From assembly GCA_946414975.1 (NCBI GenBank), contig CAMKQS010000016.1, forward strand, positions 1-27,249: 27,249 nt of DNA. The letters run 5' to 3'. The first letter of the stretch is position 1. Each line of letters begins with the position of its first letter. This document shows, one piece after another, positions 1 through 9,571 of this stretch. The notes under the pieces are model-generated. The model saw only the letters and a program-made list of their open reading frames with translations. It was not told the origin of the DNA and ran no database searches. Position numbers and translations under genes: made by a program. This DNA comes from an uncultured Caryophanales bacterium (GTDB lineage: Bacteria; Bacillota_I; Bacilli_A; RF39; UBA660).

Positions 1-14
1 AAAGGAGCAAACTT

Positions 15-905
15 ATGAAAAATAATATAATACAATCAGAGATGGATGTTAAAGGTAGTAAAATAAATGTTGTTAGAGTTGATGGATACGAATATATATC
101 ACTTACTGACTTAGCAAAAACTCAAAATGATGAAGCACCAGCAGATGTTGTTAAGAATTGGCTAAGAAATAAAGAAACAATTTCTTTTCTAGGTGTATGG
201 GAAGAACTAAATAATGAAAATTTTAAAGTGGTCGAATTCGACCAGTTTAAAAATGAAGCAGGAAGACATGCATTTACTATGTCACCACAAAAATGGATTA
301 GAGAAACTAATGCTATTGGTATTATTTCAAAATCTGGTAAATATGGTGGCGGAACTTTTGCAAGAAGTGATATTGCTTTTGAGTTTGCTAGTTGGATTAG
401 TCCAGAGTTTAAATTATATTTAATTAAAGAATTTGAAAGATTAAAAAGAAATGAAACATATCAAGAAAAAATAGAATGGCATGCAAATAGATTATTGTCA
501 AAATTAAATTATGTTGTTCATACTGATGCAATAAAGAAATATATTGTTCCTACTTTAACAGAACAACAAATTAAGTTTGTATATGCAAATGAAGCAGATG
601 TATTAAATGTTGCTTTATTTGGTATGACAGCTAAAGAATGGAGAGAAGATAATCCTGAACTTGCTAAAAATGGTAATATGAGAGATTATACTGATTTACT
701 TCATTTAATTATTTTAAATAATCTAGAGAATACAAATGCAGAATTAATTAGAATGAATATAAAACAATCTGATAGATTAATTAGATTAAATGAATCAGCA
801 AGAAATCAAATGGAAGCATTAAAGAATAATAAAAATATTAAAGAATTAGAAGTGTTACAACAACAAGTAAATGAAGATAACAGATATTTAATTGAAAATA
901 AATAA
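15..905 (+). CDS. KilA-N domain protein
   Basis: A 296-aa protein with a KilA-N DNA-binding domain at about residues 10-145. The diagnostic stretch is seen around GRHAFTMSPQKWI, then GKYGGGTFARSDIAFEFASW and SPEFKLYLIKEFERL. The C-terminal part (about 180-290) is helical, contains NVALFGMTAKEWR and ends in a coiled-coil-like tail; this layout is usual for KilA-N proteins of phages and mobile islands. The ATG at 15 has AAAGGAG eight bases upstream. KilA-N domains bind DNA, but the cellular role of these stand-alone bacterial versions is not established. It opens a 6.4-kb stretch of broken accessory genes, so it is probably an island or prophage remnant gene. The family call is firm; the function is open. 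Confidence 0.88.
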   Translation: MKNNIIQSEMDVKGSKINVVRVDGYEYISLTDLAKTQNDEAPADVVKNWLRNKETISFLGVWEELNNENFKVVEFDQFKNEAGRHAFTMSPQKWIRETNAIGIISKSGKYGGGTFARSDIAFEFASWISPEFKLYLIKEFERLKRNETYQEKIEWHANRLLSKLNYVVHTDAIKKYIVPTLTEQQIKFVYANEADVLNVALFGMTAKEWREDNPELAKNGNMRDYTDLLHLIILNNLENTNAELIRMNIKQSDRLIRLNESARNQMEALKNNKNIKELEVLQQQVNEDNRYLIENK

Positions 906-963
906 ATATTATGTAAAAAAGAATTGAAAGTATGTTATAATAACTGGTGTCAGGAGGGAAAGT

Positions 964-1752
964 ATGGATAGATTACCAAAAAATTTTAATAGTATAATTC
1001 GCAGTTGTGCAATTCTTGTAGATAAAGGTGTTAGACATATTTGTTATGAAATTAATGAAAAAGAAGAAAACAGTGCAAATTTTAGAGTTCAATTACCTGA
1101 ATATTAGAGACCTAAAAAATCAGATGAAATAGTTGATAGTAATGACAATTTTGTAAATGGATTTAAAGTTGTTAAAACAGCAAATGGTGAGTATGCATAT
1201 GTAAGAGAATCTGATAATTCGTTGTTGCCTTTTAGATATGATATTGCTTTTGATTTTAATGAATTTGGTTTTGCAATTGTTGGTAAAGATGGAAGTGTTT
1301 CATGGATAGATAAAGATTTTAAATATCTTAATCTACAAGGTGAAATGGTAGAAGAAGAACTTGATAAAAGTTGGGCTAAATTTGATGGATGGCAAGGTAT
1401 AAGTGATTTTAGTAAAGGTGATATACCATTATCTCGAGTTTACGATGGAAGAAACACCTATGGTAGAATTTCTTATTTTGGAACAGATGGAAAATTTAAA
1501 GAATTCTATAAATATAATGGTGAAATAGATAGTTATTTCCCTAGAACTGCTTTTAGAAATGGCTCAACATTTGATGAAAAAGGTCATGCAATGGCTGATG
1601 GGGATATGATATTTGCAAAAGGTTATTATGTATCGTTTAAGGACTTAATAAAACTATCTATGGAAAAAGGCTTTATTGATTCTATTAGTGCAGATGCTGA
1701 AAAATGTTTTGATAAAGAAACAGGAAGAGTATTAAAAAAAGAACGAAAGTAG
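964..1752 (+). pseudogene. WG-repeat-like protein gene interrupted by in-frame TAG
   Basis: The reading frame opens at ATG 964 behind a strong site (CAGGAGGGAAAGT) and would encode 262 residues. Codon 48 at 1105-1107 is TAG, directly after LPEY. Reading continues in the same frame without another stop to 1752. The downstream part has a WG/KWG-like motif (FDFNEFGFAIVGKDGSVSWI), where a short beta-repeat carries a W and a turn glycine. Such proteins are common in polymorphic-toxin and immunity neighbourhoods, but their function is mostly unknown. A TTG at 1222 could in principle restart translation, but it has no good ribosome site and would drop the first third. I call it a single-point-mutation pseudogene; amber suppression or a sequencing error cannot be excluded. 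Confidence 0.65.
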
Positions 1753-1832
1753 CGTGAAAATTATTGCTACTTTTTCTATTCTTTGGTAAAATATTATTAG
1801 AAATTGATATAAAACTATAAAAATTTCTAATT

Positions 1833-1870
1833 TGTGAGTAAAAGTTTGAAATAACTTAACCACTCGCACC
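1833..1870 (+). promoter_or_regulatory. Structured leader hairpin, copy 1 of a shared motif
   Basis: GTGAGT (1834-1839) can pair with ACTCGC (1862-1867) with one G-U. Inside the loop, GTT (1844-1846) can pair with AAC (1858-1860). It ends CTTAAC-CACTCGCACCATTA. The hairpin at 10097-10132 has the same plan and nearly the same 3' strand. A second hairpin (TTGAAC-TTTG-GTTCAA, about 1884-1899) and a terminator follow before the small frameshifted gene at 1969. It could be a riboswitch-like leader or a small RNA; I do not recognise a named class. Confidence 0.35.
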
Positions 1871-1913
1871 ATTAAAGAATCTGGTTGAACTTTGGTTCAA
1901 TTTACTAATAAAT

Positions 1914-1942
1914 ATCAATTCTAGAAATGGAATTGATTTTTT
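1914..1942 (+). terminator. Terminator or attenuator before gene 1969
   Basis: ATCAATTC (1914-1921) pairs perfectly with GAATTGAT (1930-1937) around an 8-nt loop, followed by a T run. It lies 27 bases before the start of the small gene and downstream of two other hairpins, so it may act as a leader attenuator rather than only end the upstream pseudogene. Confidence 0.55.
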
Positions 1943-1968
1943 ATTGTGTAAAAGAAAGGGATGATTTA

Positions 1969-2240
1969 ATGGAAAATATTATTAAACAAGAAATTGAAGT
2001 TGAAGAGGCATTAAAAAAAAATTAGAGTTTATATGTAATTTTTGTAATACTGAATGTGAAATAAAGAGAGGTTCAATTAGAATAATAGAAAGAACAAATC
2101 TATCTTATGTAGAACCTCATAGAATAATAATTAAAGGTATTACATTTCTTGCATTTAATTATGAAACAAATATCTATATAGAAAACTTAAGTAATAAAAT
2201 CAAAATAACAGAACTTGAAGATTATTTAAAAACAATCTAA
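1969..2240 (+). pseudogene. Small protein gene with frameshift at an A9 tract
   Basis: ATG 1969 has AAAGAAAGGG upstream. It encodes 18 codons ending EEALKKN, then TAG at 2023. A -1 shift within the nine adenines at 2013-2021 opens a frame to TAA 2238. That second part reads like a real protein: it begins LEFICNFCNTECEI, with three cysteines that may form a metal-binding knuckle, and ends TELEDYLKTI. The joined product would be about 90 aa. Homopolymer indel, sequencing error, or transcriptional/ribosomal -1 slippage on the A tract are all possible. I do not recognise the family. Confidence 0.5.
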
Positions 2241-2266
2241 ATACTATTCATTCCCTAAATGAGAAA

Positions 2267-2294
2267 TTGACAAATCATAAAAAAGTGATATTAT
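2267..2294 (+). promoter_or_regulatory. Promoter of the leader peptide/recombinase unit
   Basis: TTGACA (2267-2272) is followed after 16 bases by TATTAT (2289-2294), a near-consensus sigma-A promoter. It drives a leader of about 45 nt before the 25-aa ORF at 2339. Confidence 0.65.
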
Positions 2295-2338
2295 AAATAA
2301 CCAGTGCATAGGTATGCTCTAGAAATGGAGGTACATCT

Positions 2339-2416
2339 ATGAAGAAAAAACATAATATATCGAAAATTTATAATATTGAATTATTAGAGGAGTCAGTAGT
2401 ATTTAGACTTTATTAA
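2339..2416 (+). CDS. 25-aa leader peptide overlapping a terminator
   Basis: ATG 2339 follows a good ribosome site (ATGGAGGTACATCT). The peptide is basic at its start (MKKKHNISKIYNIELLEE) and ends SVVFRLY. Its last ten codons lie inside the 5' arm and loop of the terminator at 2387-2438, so a ribosome translating to the stop at 2414-2416 would sit on the hairpin. Together with the dedicated promoter and the recombinase-type gene starting at 2459, this looks like translation-coupled attenuation. It could also be an independent micro-peptide. No family is recognised. Confidence 0.5.
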   Translation: MKKKHNISKIYNIELLEESVVFRLY

Positions 2417-2438
2417 ATACTATTGGCTCCTCTTTTTT
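2387..2438 (+). terminator. Strong terminator between leader peptide and recombinase chimera
   Basis: An 18-bp stem (2387-2404 with 2415-2432, two G-U pairs) encloses a 10-nt loop and is followed by six T. The next gene starts 21 bases downstream with no promoter visible in between, so its expression would depend on read-through. Confidence 0.85.
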
Positions 2439-2443
2439 AGTAA

Positions 2444-3073
<630 letters not shown>

Positions 3074-3081
3074 TTTTATGG

Positions 3082-3087
3082 TATAAT
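3082..3087 (+). promoter_or_regulatory. -10 element of the NUDIX gene
   Basis: TATAAT lies 26 bases before the NUDIX start codon. No clear -35 box is seen, but TATGG just upstream gives an extended -10 character. Confidence 0.4.
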
Positions 3088-3112
3088 TAATACAAGAAGA
3101 GAGGAAAGTAAT

Positions 3113-3559
3113 ATGGAAAATGTTAAATTGATGAATATGTGCAAAGTTATTGATGTAAACACAAATAAAATTTTAGTTCAAGAAAGAGTAAAAAGCTGGA
3201 AAGGGATAGCATTTCCTGGTGGAAAAATTAACAATGGTGAAAGTATAGTAAAATCCACAATTAGAGAAGTAAAGGAAGAAACTGGGTTAGATGTAAATCA
3301 TTTAGAATTATGTGGTGTAAAAAACTGGTATAATGAAGAAAAAAATGAGCGTTCAATAGTATTTTTATACACGGCTACATCTTTTTCAGGAAATTTGATT
3401 TCAGAAACAGATGAGGGAAAAAATTATTGGATATCTGAAGAAGAGCTATCTAAGAAAGAGTTGGCAAATAATTTTGATATTATGTTAAAAGTTTTTGGAG
3501 AAAATAATTATTCAGAAATGCTTTATAGTGAAGAAAATAAAGATTGGATTTTATATTGA
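3113..3559 (+). CDS. NUDIX hydrolase (8-oxo-dGTP diphosphatase-like)
   Basis: A 148-aa single-domain protein with a complete Nudix box: GKINNGE, seven residues, then REVKEETGL (about residues 38-60), matching GX5EX7REUXEEXGU. The two glutamates of REVKEE coordinate magnesium in the family. Length and the FPGGK lead-in fit MutT/MTH1-like enzymes that hydrolyse oxidised nucleoside triphosphates, but the substrate cannot be read from sequence. ATG 3113 has GAGAGGAAAG upstream and its own -10 box. It ends with TGA, a rare stop here. It sits between two decayed recombinase copies, so it may be element cargo. Confidence 0.9.
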   Translation: MENVKLMNMCKVIDVNTNKILVQERVKSWKGIAFPGGKINNGESIVKSTIREVKEETGLDVNHLELCGVKNWYNEEKNERSIVFLYTATSFSGNLISETDEGKNYWISEEELSKKELANNFDIMLKVFGENNYSEMLYSEENKDWILY

Positions 3560-3858
3560 GGTGACTAATCTTGTAATAGAATTAGTACCTTTAATAGATG
3601 TATTTCCACCTAATTATTTCATATTCTACTATATTGTATCACTCATTTGTTTTAAGTCAATAATGATAAAATATTGGATATTGTATGCCAAAAATGTTGG
3701 ATAAAAGCTCTGTTAACTATTGTAAACACTAATATTTTTAAATAAGATACTTGCATATCATTTCAAATATAGACTGATACATTTAATTTTTTTGACCATA
3801 AAATTTGTAAATTTTTAATTTTTTGTATATAATATCTTCCAAGAAAGGAGACTTGTTA

Positions 3859-4218
3859 ATGGACGAAACTTTTAATGTAGGAAGCCCAACAAAAGAAAAT
3901 ATTGATTATGCTTTTAAAAATTTAGTTTTTTATGTTACAGCTTCAACTCAATTAGATATATATAAAGATCAAAAAGAAAATTTCAAAAAAGTTTTAGTTG
4001 AAATTAATACGATTTTAGCAATATATGTAAATAAAGAAAGTTTAGTATCTATAAATGAAGAGAAATTACAAAATATAAAATTTGATTTAATTGATTTAGA
4101 TACCGAAACAAAAGCTTTGAAATCTTATTTTGCGGAATGGTCTTTGTTGTGGCTAGATGCAATTATTTCTTTGAGAATGTCAGAAATTAAAATGGGAGGA
4201 GTTAATAATGGCAGATAG
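3859..4218 (+). CDS. Uncharacterised 119-aa protein, coupled to 4208 gene
   Basis: The start is ATG 3859 with AAGAAAGGAG eight bases upstream; an in-frame upstream start would have no such site. The product begins MDETFNVGSPTKENIDYAF and looks all-helical, with no signal peptide or membrane segment. The 3' end overlaps the next gene by 11 bases and contains its ribosome site (GGGAGGAG), so the two are translationally coupled and probably work together. I do not recognise the family. The ~300 bases before it hold only a -10-like TATAAT near 3829 and no other gene I can support. Confidence 0.7.
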   Translation: MDETFNVGSPTKENIDYAFKNLVFYVTASTQLDIYKDQKENFKKVLVEINTILAIYVNKESLVSINEEKLQNIKFDLIDLDTETKALKSYFAEWSLLWLDAIISLRMSEIKMGGVNNGR

Positions 4219-4783
4219 AGATAAGTATGGAAATTATGTAAATGATAAAGGGGTTACAATAAAAGTTAATACAGATAAAAACGGCAATGATCATGTCAGT
4301 TTTTATGGTGGTGATGTAGATAAACCACATGATGCGGCCCACGTAAATATTAACTATGATAAAAGTTCTTGGAGTTCAACAACACATGGGCCTGATAAAA
4401 GTGATACAAGTTCAGGTTCCGGAGGATGTTATCTGACTTCTGCTTGTATGAAATATTTTCAAGAAAAATTTGACGATAATTGTTATGAATTAACAGTATT
4501 AAGATGGTTTAGGGATAATTTTGTATCAAAAGAAGATATAGAACATTATTATAAAGTAGCGCCAATTATTGTTGAAACAATTAATAAAGAGGAAAAATCT
4601 AATATTATTTATGATTATATTTATGATAATATAGTTGATTATTGTGTTGAACAAATTGAGCAAGGAAATTATGATAAAGCATATAGTAGATACAAAAATA
4701 GTGTTCTGACATTAGAGGAACAATTTGCAAAACCATTTTTACAAAAAGGATTTGTAAAGACATTAAAAAGAACTACTACATAA
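4208..4783 (+). CDS. Cysteine-motif protein (CFI-box-like C-terminal domain)
   Basis: A 191-aa protein. The first 75 residues are a polar, glycine/serine-rich region (KYGNYVNDKGVTIKV, then SGSGG). The C-terminal part starts with GCYLTSACM at about residue 76, followed by DDNCYELTVLRWFRDNF and a helical region. This C-[FY]-[IL]-T-[TS]-A plus LRxFRD pattern recurs at the C-terminus of many Firmicutes proteins (the CFI-box type), whose function is not known to me. Two conserved cysteines suggest a thiol or metal role. It overlaps the preceding gene by 11 bases (coupled translation). It ends 60 bases before a minus-strand gene remnant. Confidence 0.65.
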   Translation: MADRDKYGNYVNDKGVTIKVNTDKNGNDHVSFYGGDVDKPHDAAHVNINYDKSSWSSTTHGPDKSDTSSGSGGCYLTSACMKYFQEKFDDNCYELTVLRWFRDNFVSKEDIEHYYKVAPIIVETINKEEKSNIIYDYIYDNIVDYCVEQIEQGNYDKAYSRYKNSVLTLEEQFAKPFLQKGFVKTLKRTTT

Positions 4784-4843
4784 AAAATACGGGCATTATG
4801 ATTTTTTTTCAACAATTATTATTTTAATTTGAAATACGCTACT

Positions 4844-4990
4844 TTATATTCCAAAAGAAATTGTAATATTTAGTTTATCAATATTAACTTTCTCTTGTTT
4901 TACACCAGTACCAATAGTGATATTGGTATTTATTTTATAATCAAAATATATTAAATCTAATGTTTTAAAATAATACGGTATATGTGTTCC

Positions 4991-4993
<3 letters not shown>
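4844..4993 (-). pseudogene. C-terminal remnant of a minus-strand gene
   Basis: Read on the minus strand, one open frame runs into a TAA at 4844-4846 and encodes about 50 residues: SYGTHIPYYFKTLDLIYFD, then YKINTNITIGTGVKQEK, then VNIDKLNITISFGI. The composition (alternating polar and hydrophobic, beta-like, with glycine turns) looks like true coding sequence. There is no start codon. The upstream side runs straight into the recombinase fragment that begins near 4991, so the gene appears cut by that junction. I do not recognise the family; a surface or phage structural protein would fit the style. Confidence 0.4.
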
Positions 4994-6430
<1,437 letters not shown>

Positions 6431-6459
6431 AAAAATGGTTCATTATTGAATATTAGTGA

Positions 6460-6465
6460 TATAAT
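6460..6465 (+). promoter_or_regulatory. -10 element of the DUF3644/HEPN gene
   Basis: TATAAT preceded by TGA lies 26 bases before the start codon at 6491. No strong -35 is visible. A ribosome site AAAAGGAGATGAT follows. Confidence 0.5.
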
Positions 6466-6490
6466 AGAAAATTAAAAGGAGATGATATAA

Positions 6491-7417
6491 ATGTTGAATT
6501 CAGATGATCTAAATAAATATGTCAGTGCCTTATTAAACAAATCAGAAGAGGCGTATTTAATGTCAATTGAGATTATTAATAAACCTACTATCAATTATAG
6601 AACTGAAGGATTTTGTTTTTTTATATGCAATGCTTGGGAATTATTACTTAAAGCATATTTAATTAATAAGGGAAAAGATATAAATGTAATAAATTATAAA
6701 GACGATTCTAATAGAACAATAGGCTTAGATGAATGTGTTGAAAAGGTTTTTACTAGTACAACTGATAAGACAAAAACAAATATTTCATTCATTAGAAATA
6801 TTAGAAATAAGTCTACTCATTTAATTCTTCCTGAATTTGATTTTGTATTGGCTCCAGCTTTTCAAAGATGCTTAACTAACTACAATAAATTCTTTAAAAA
6901 GCATTTTCCAGATTATAATTTAAATGAAAAAGTTACTCCATATATAGCTTTAGTAAATCCTGGAGATAATCAAGATGTATCATCTTTAGTACTTAATCCA
7001 GCAAATTTAATATTATTTGATAAAATTAGAAATGAGATGGATACTGATGAAAGTTTAGTACAAACATTAAGGCTAGTATCAACAAAGAAAGAATCCGATG
7101 CTGATGTTAAATATACAGTTGTCAAAGAAGGTGGAGAAAATGCAAAATTTATAAATGTTCCAAAAGATATAGAGGTAACACATCCTTACACAACTCAAGA
7201 AGTTATTAAAAAAATATGTGAAACTATAGAAATAACATTGGGACCAAATCATGGATTTACATCTAATAAATTTCATGATATATGTAAGAGAAAAAATATT
7301 AAAAGTAGTCAAGATTATTGCTATCAATTTCCATATTCTAAAAATAATATTAAAAAGTATAGTGATTTAGCAATTGAATATATAAGTCAAGTTTACATTG
7401 ATGAAAATAAAAAATAA
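6491..7417 (+). CDS. DUF3644-like HEPN protein
   Basis: A 308-aa protein whose N-terminal half has FCFFICNAWELLLKAYLI (about residues 39-56) and then FIRNIRNKSTHLILPEFD. The RNKSTH hexamer fits the HEPN R-[N]-x3-H active-site signature. The combination matches DUF3644 proteins, a HEPN-superfamily group often found in defence islands. HEPN proteins usually cleave RNA. The C-terminal half (about 190-308) is mixed and may recognise substrate or DNA. ATG 6491 has AAGGAGATGATATAA upstream. It lies directly after the recombinase/MobV wreck and before the argS locus, so it is likely acquired. Family call moderate; nuclease role is inference. Confidence 0.65.
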   Translation: MLNSDDLNKYVSALLNKSEEAYLMSIEIINKPTINYRTEGFCFFICNAWELLLKAYLINKGKDINVINYKDDSNRTIGLDECVEKVFTSTTDKTKTNISFIRNIRNKSTHLILPEFDFVLAPAFQRCLTNYNKFFKKHFPDYNLNEKVTPYIALVNPGDNQDVSSLVLNPANLILFDKIRNEMDTDESLVQTLRLVSTKKESDADVKYTVVKEGGENAKFINVPKDIEVTHPYTTQEVIKKICETIEITLGPNHGFTSNKFHDICKRKNIKSSQDYCYQFPYSKNNIKKYSDLAIEYISQVYIDENKK

Positions 7418-7462
7418 AAAACAAAAAAATAAAAAAATGATGAATAATTTATATTAATATGA

Positions 7463-7468
7463 TATAAT
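7463..7468 (+). promoter_or_regulatory. -10 element of the small RNA gene
   Basis: Perfect TATAAT with a weak -35 region. It places the start of transcription near 7475, just before the closing stem of the RNA. Confidence 0.6.
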
Positions 7469-7474
7469 ACATTT

Positions 7475-7577
7475 GTAGATGGGATACTTGTGAAGGATTA
7501 ACGATGTGTTGGCAATGCCAGTAAGCATATTTTATATGTGAGCATTCATCTCGCCTGGGGTATCCCATCTTTTTTTT
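7475..7577 (+). ncRNA. Unidentified structured small RNA, about 100 nt
   Basis: AGATGGGATAC (7477-7487) pairs perfectly with GTATCCCATCT (7560-7570), an 11-bp stem joining the two ends, followed by a run of T. The interior holds TGGC-AAT-GCCA and CATAT-TTT-ATATG hairpins, giving a multi-branch fold. It has its own TATAAT box and contains no ORF of note. The next transcript has a separate promoter at 7599, so this is a stand-alone RNA rather than a leader. It is too short for 6S, tmRNA or RNase P RNA and lacks the GGAA-tetraloop domain of SRP RNA. The sequence near the 3' end (CGCCTGGG) recalls the ZTP riboswitch, but the rest does not fit. Confidence 0.65.
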
Positions 7578-7598
7578 ATGTGATAAATATTACCGTGC

Positions 7599-7627
7599 TT
7601 TACAGAATAATGTAAAAGTGGTATAAT
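7599..7627 (+). promoter_or_regulatory. Promoter of the argS T-box transcript
   Basis: TTTACA (7599-7604), 17-base spacer, TATAAT (7622-7627). Transcription should start about 7634, immediately before stem I of the T-box. Confidence 0.8.
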
Positions 7628-7633
7628 CTTCTC

Positions 7634-7842
7634 ATATTTGAAATGACGGAGAAAAAGGAGTAGTAATTTAACCTCTTGTCTTAGTGATGTTTCCGGTTGG
7701 TGAAAGGAAATGACAATGTTTTATGAATGAACCTTTGAGTCTTATCGTATATCTGCGTTAAAGATTTGAGTGCATAGAAATTCTATGAATTAAGGTGGTA
7801 CCACAGATTTATATTCGTCCTTATTTTATAGAATTTCTTTTT
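7634..7842 (+). promoter_or_regulatory. T-box leader upstream of argS
   Basis: The leader contains the T-box proper (TTAAGGTGGTACCAC, about 7790-7804). Its stem I base (GAC/GTC, then AAAGG 7654-7658 with CCTTT 7732-7736) is followed by AGTA and the apical GGTTGGTG. The terminator pairs AGAAATTCTAT with ATAGAATTTCT before T6. T-boxes sense uncharged tRNA and antiterminate. The specifier strand in my fold (7723-7731, ATGAATGAA) contains no arginine codon although the gene downstream is argS (see findings). The element itself is certain; the specifier is not. Confidence 0.92.
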
Positions 7843-7865
7843 TGTTTAAGTTAGGAGGAAAAAGT

Positions 7866-9533
7866 ATGAAAGAATATATTACTAAAAAAATACTTGAAAT
7901 TATCAATGTTAATGAAGAAAAAATAAAAATTGAAATACCACCAAAAGACGATATGGGTGATTATAGTATTCAATGTGCTAATTTAAGAAATGAAGAATAT
8001 TCTAATCCAATTGAAATTGCTAATTTGATTAAAGAAAAGTTTGATGATGATGAAAATAATTTCTCTGATATTAAAGTAATGGGACCTTATATAAATTTTT
8101 ATATAAATTATGATAAGTATAGTTCTAAAATAATAAATGAAATTGAATCAAATGATAATTATGGTTCCTTAAATCAAGGAAATAATGAATCATTATTAAT
8201 TGAACATACATCAATTAATCCTAATGCAGAGCCACATATTGGAAGATGTAGAAATAGTTTAATTGGCGATTTCATGAGTAATTTATATGCATTTACTGGA
8301 TATAAAGTTGAAAGACATTATTTTATTAATGATATTGGTTTAAAAATTGCACTACTTGTTATTGGTATTGAAAATTATGGGTTAAAAGATGATAGTTTTT
8401 CTGCTATTTTAGATACTTATGTAAAAATTAGTAATCAAACTAAAGAAGATGAAAAAGCAAATCGGAAAGCTTTTGATTATTTGAAAAAAGTTGAAAATGG
8501 CGATAAAGAAATGATTAGTAGATTTAAAGAAATAACTGATAAATGTGTTAATGGTCAATTAAAAATATTCGATGAATTAAATATTCACTTTGATGTATTT
8601 ACTCATGAATCTGATTTTGTCTATAATAATTATTTAGAGGATATATTAAATAAGTTAGAGAAAACTGGTAAATTACATGAAGATGAATTTGGCAGATTAT
8701 ATGTAGATTTAACTGGATATAACATACCTACTAGATCACCTGTAATTGTTTTAACTCGTTCAAATAAAACATCTTTATATCCTATAAGAGATATAGCATA
8801 TACAATTCATAAAATAGGATTAAATTCTAAAAATAATTTTGTTGTTTTAGGCGAAGATCAAGAAGTATACATGAAACAAATTAGTGCAGTATTAGATATT
8901 TTAGGTTATAAAGCCCCAGAACTTATTTGTTATTCATATGTTTTACTAGATGGAGATAAGATGTCAACATCAGCTGGAACTGTAGTTTTAGTTACTGATT
9001 TTATGAAAGCAGTAAGAGAAACATTAATAAAGGAATTTGAAACAAGAAATAGTGAAATATCAGAAGAAAAACTAAATATATTAGTTAATGCTTGTATTAA
9101 GTTTACAATGCTAAATGTATCTAAAAATAAAATAGTTAATTTCAACCTAGAAAACGCAACAAGTTTTACTGGTGAATCAGGTATGTATATTCTATATAGT
9201 CTTGTAAGAATTAATTCTATATTAAAGAATAATAAAATAGAATTAGCAGATGAAATTAAATTTAACAATGATATTGAAAAGAAGATTATAAAGGAGTTAT
9301 CTTTATACTCTGATGTAATCGATGAATTATTAAAATCTAATGAACCAGCACATTTAACAAAATATATATTTAATATAGCAGGTTTATTCTCAAAATTTTA
9401 TGAGCAAGTTAATATATCAAATGAAACCGATATTGTTTTAAAGTCATCAAGAATAAGATTATTAAATTGTATTACAAAAGTAATAACTAGTGCTTTAAAA
9501 ATATTAGGAATCGAAACGATAGAAAAATTATAG
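7866..9533 (+). CDS. argS: Arginyl-tRNA synthetase
   Basis: A 555-aa class I synthetase that charges tRNA-Arg. The N-terminal ArgRS domain is seen in DDMGDYSIQCANLRN and NPIEIA. The HIGH-type motif is EPHIGRCRNSLIGD at about residue 123; the final His is Arg, as in HxGR versions of archaeal-type ArgRS. HYFINDIG follows, and the KMSKS equivalent is GDKMSTSAG at about residue 366. The C-terminal anticodon-binding DALR domain ends RLLNCITKVITSALKILGIE. Length is usual for the family. ATG 7866 follows AGGAGGAAAAAG; the upstream TTG in frame has no site. It is controlled by the T-box leader directly upstream. Confidence 0.95.
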   Translation: MKEYITKKILEIINVNEEKIKIEIPPKDDMGDYSIQCANLRNEEYSNPIEIANLIKEKFDDDENNFSDIKVMGPYINFYINYDKYSSKIINEIESNDNYGSLNQGNNESLLIEHTSINPNAEPHIGRCRNSLIGDFMSNLYAFTGYKVERHYFINDIGLKIALLVIGIENYGLKDDSFSAILDTYVKISNQTKEDEKANRKAFDYLKKVENGDKEMISRFKEITDKCVNGQLKIFDELNIHFDVFTHESDFVYNNYLEDILNKLEKTGKLHEDEFGRLYVDLTGYNIPTRSPVIVLTRSNKTSLYPIRDIAYTIHKIGLNSKNNFVVLGEDQEVYMKQISAVLDILGYKAPELICYSYVLLDGDKMSTSAGTVVLVTDFMKAVRETLIKEFETRNSEISEEKLNILVNACIKFTMLNVSKNKIVNFNLENATSFTGESGMYILYSLVRINSILKNNKIELADEIKFNNDIEKKIIKELSLYSDVIDELLKSNEPAHLTKYIFNIAGLFSKFYEQVNISNETDIVLKSSRIRLLNCITKVITSALKILGIETIEKL

Positions 9534-9571
9534 GATAAATTATATTGTTAATCATTTAAGAGGTTAATAAA

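Noticed and set aside
3553..3613. Minus-strand fragment reading GGNTSIKGTNSITRLVTSI
   Set aside because: It looks protein-like, but it is under 20 codons with stops just upstream; too short to support as a gene remnant.
3495..3704. A 69-codon plus-strand ORF overlapping the end of the NUDIX gene
   Set aside because: It has no ribosome site, starts inside a real gene and its translation is low-complexity hydrophobic.
7477..7570. Identification of the small RNA as 6S or SRP RNA
   Set aside because: Its length is wrong for 6S and it lacks the conserved GGAA-tetraloop domain of SRP RNA.
8930..9268. Long minus-strand ORF opposite argS
   Set aside because: It is a shadow of the argS coding frame with no ribosome site and a low-complexity hydrophobic translation.
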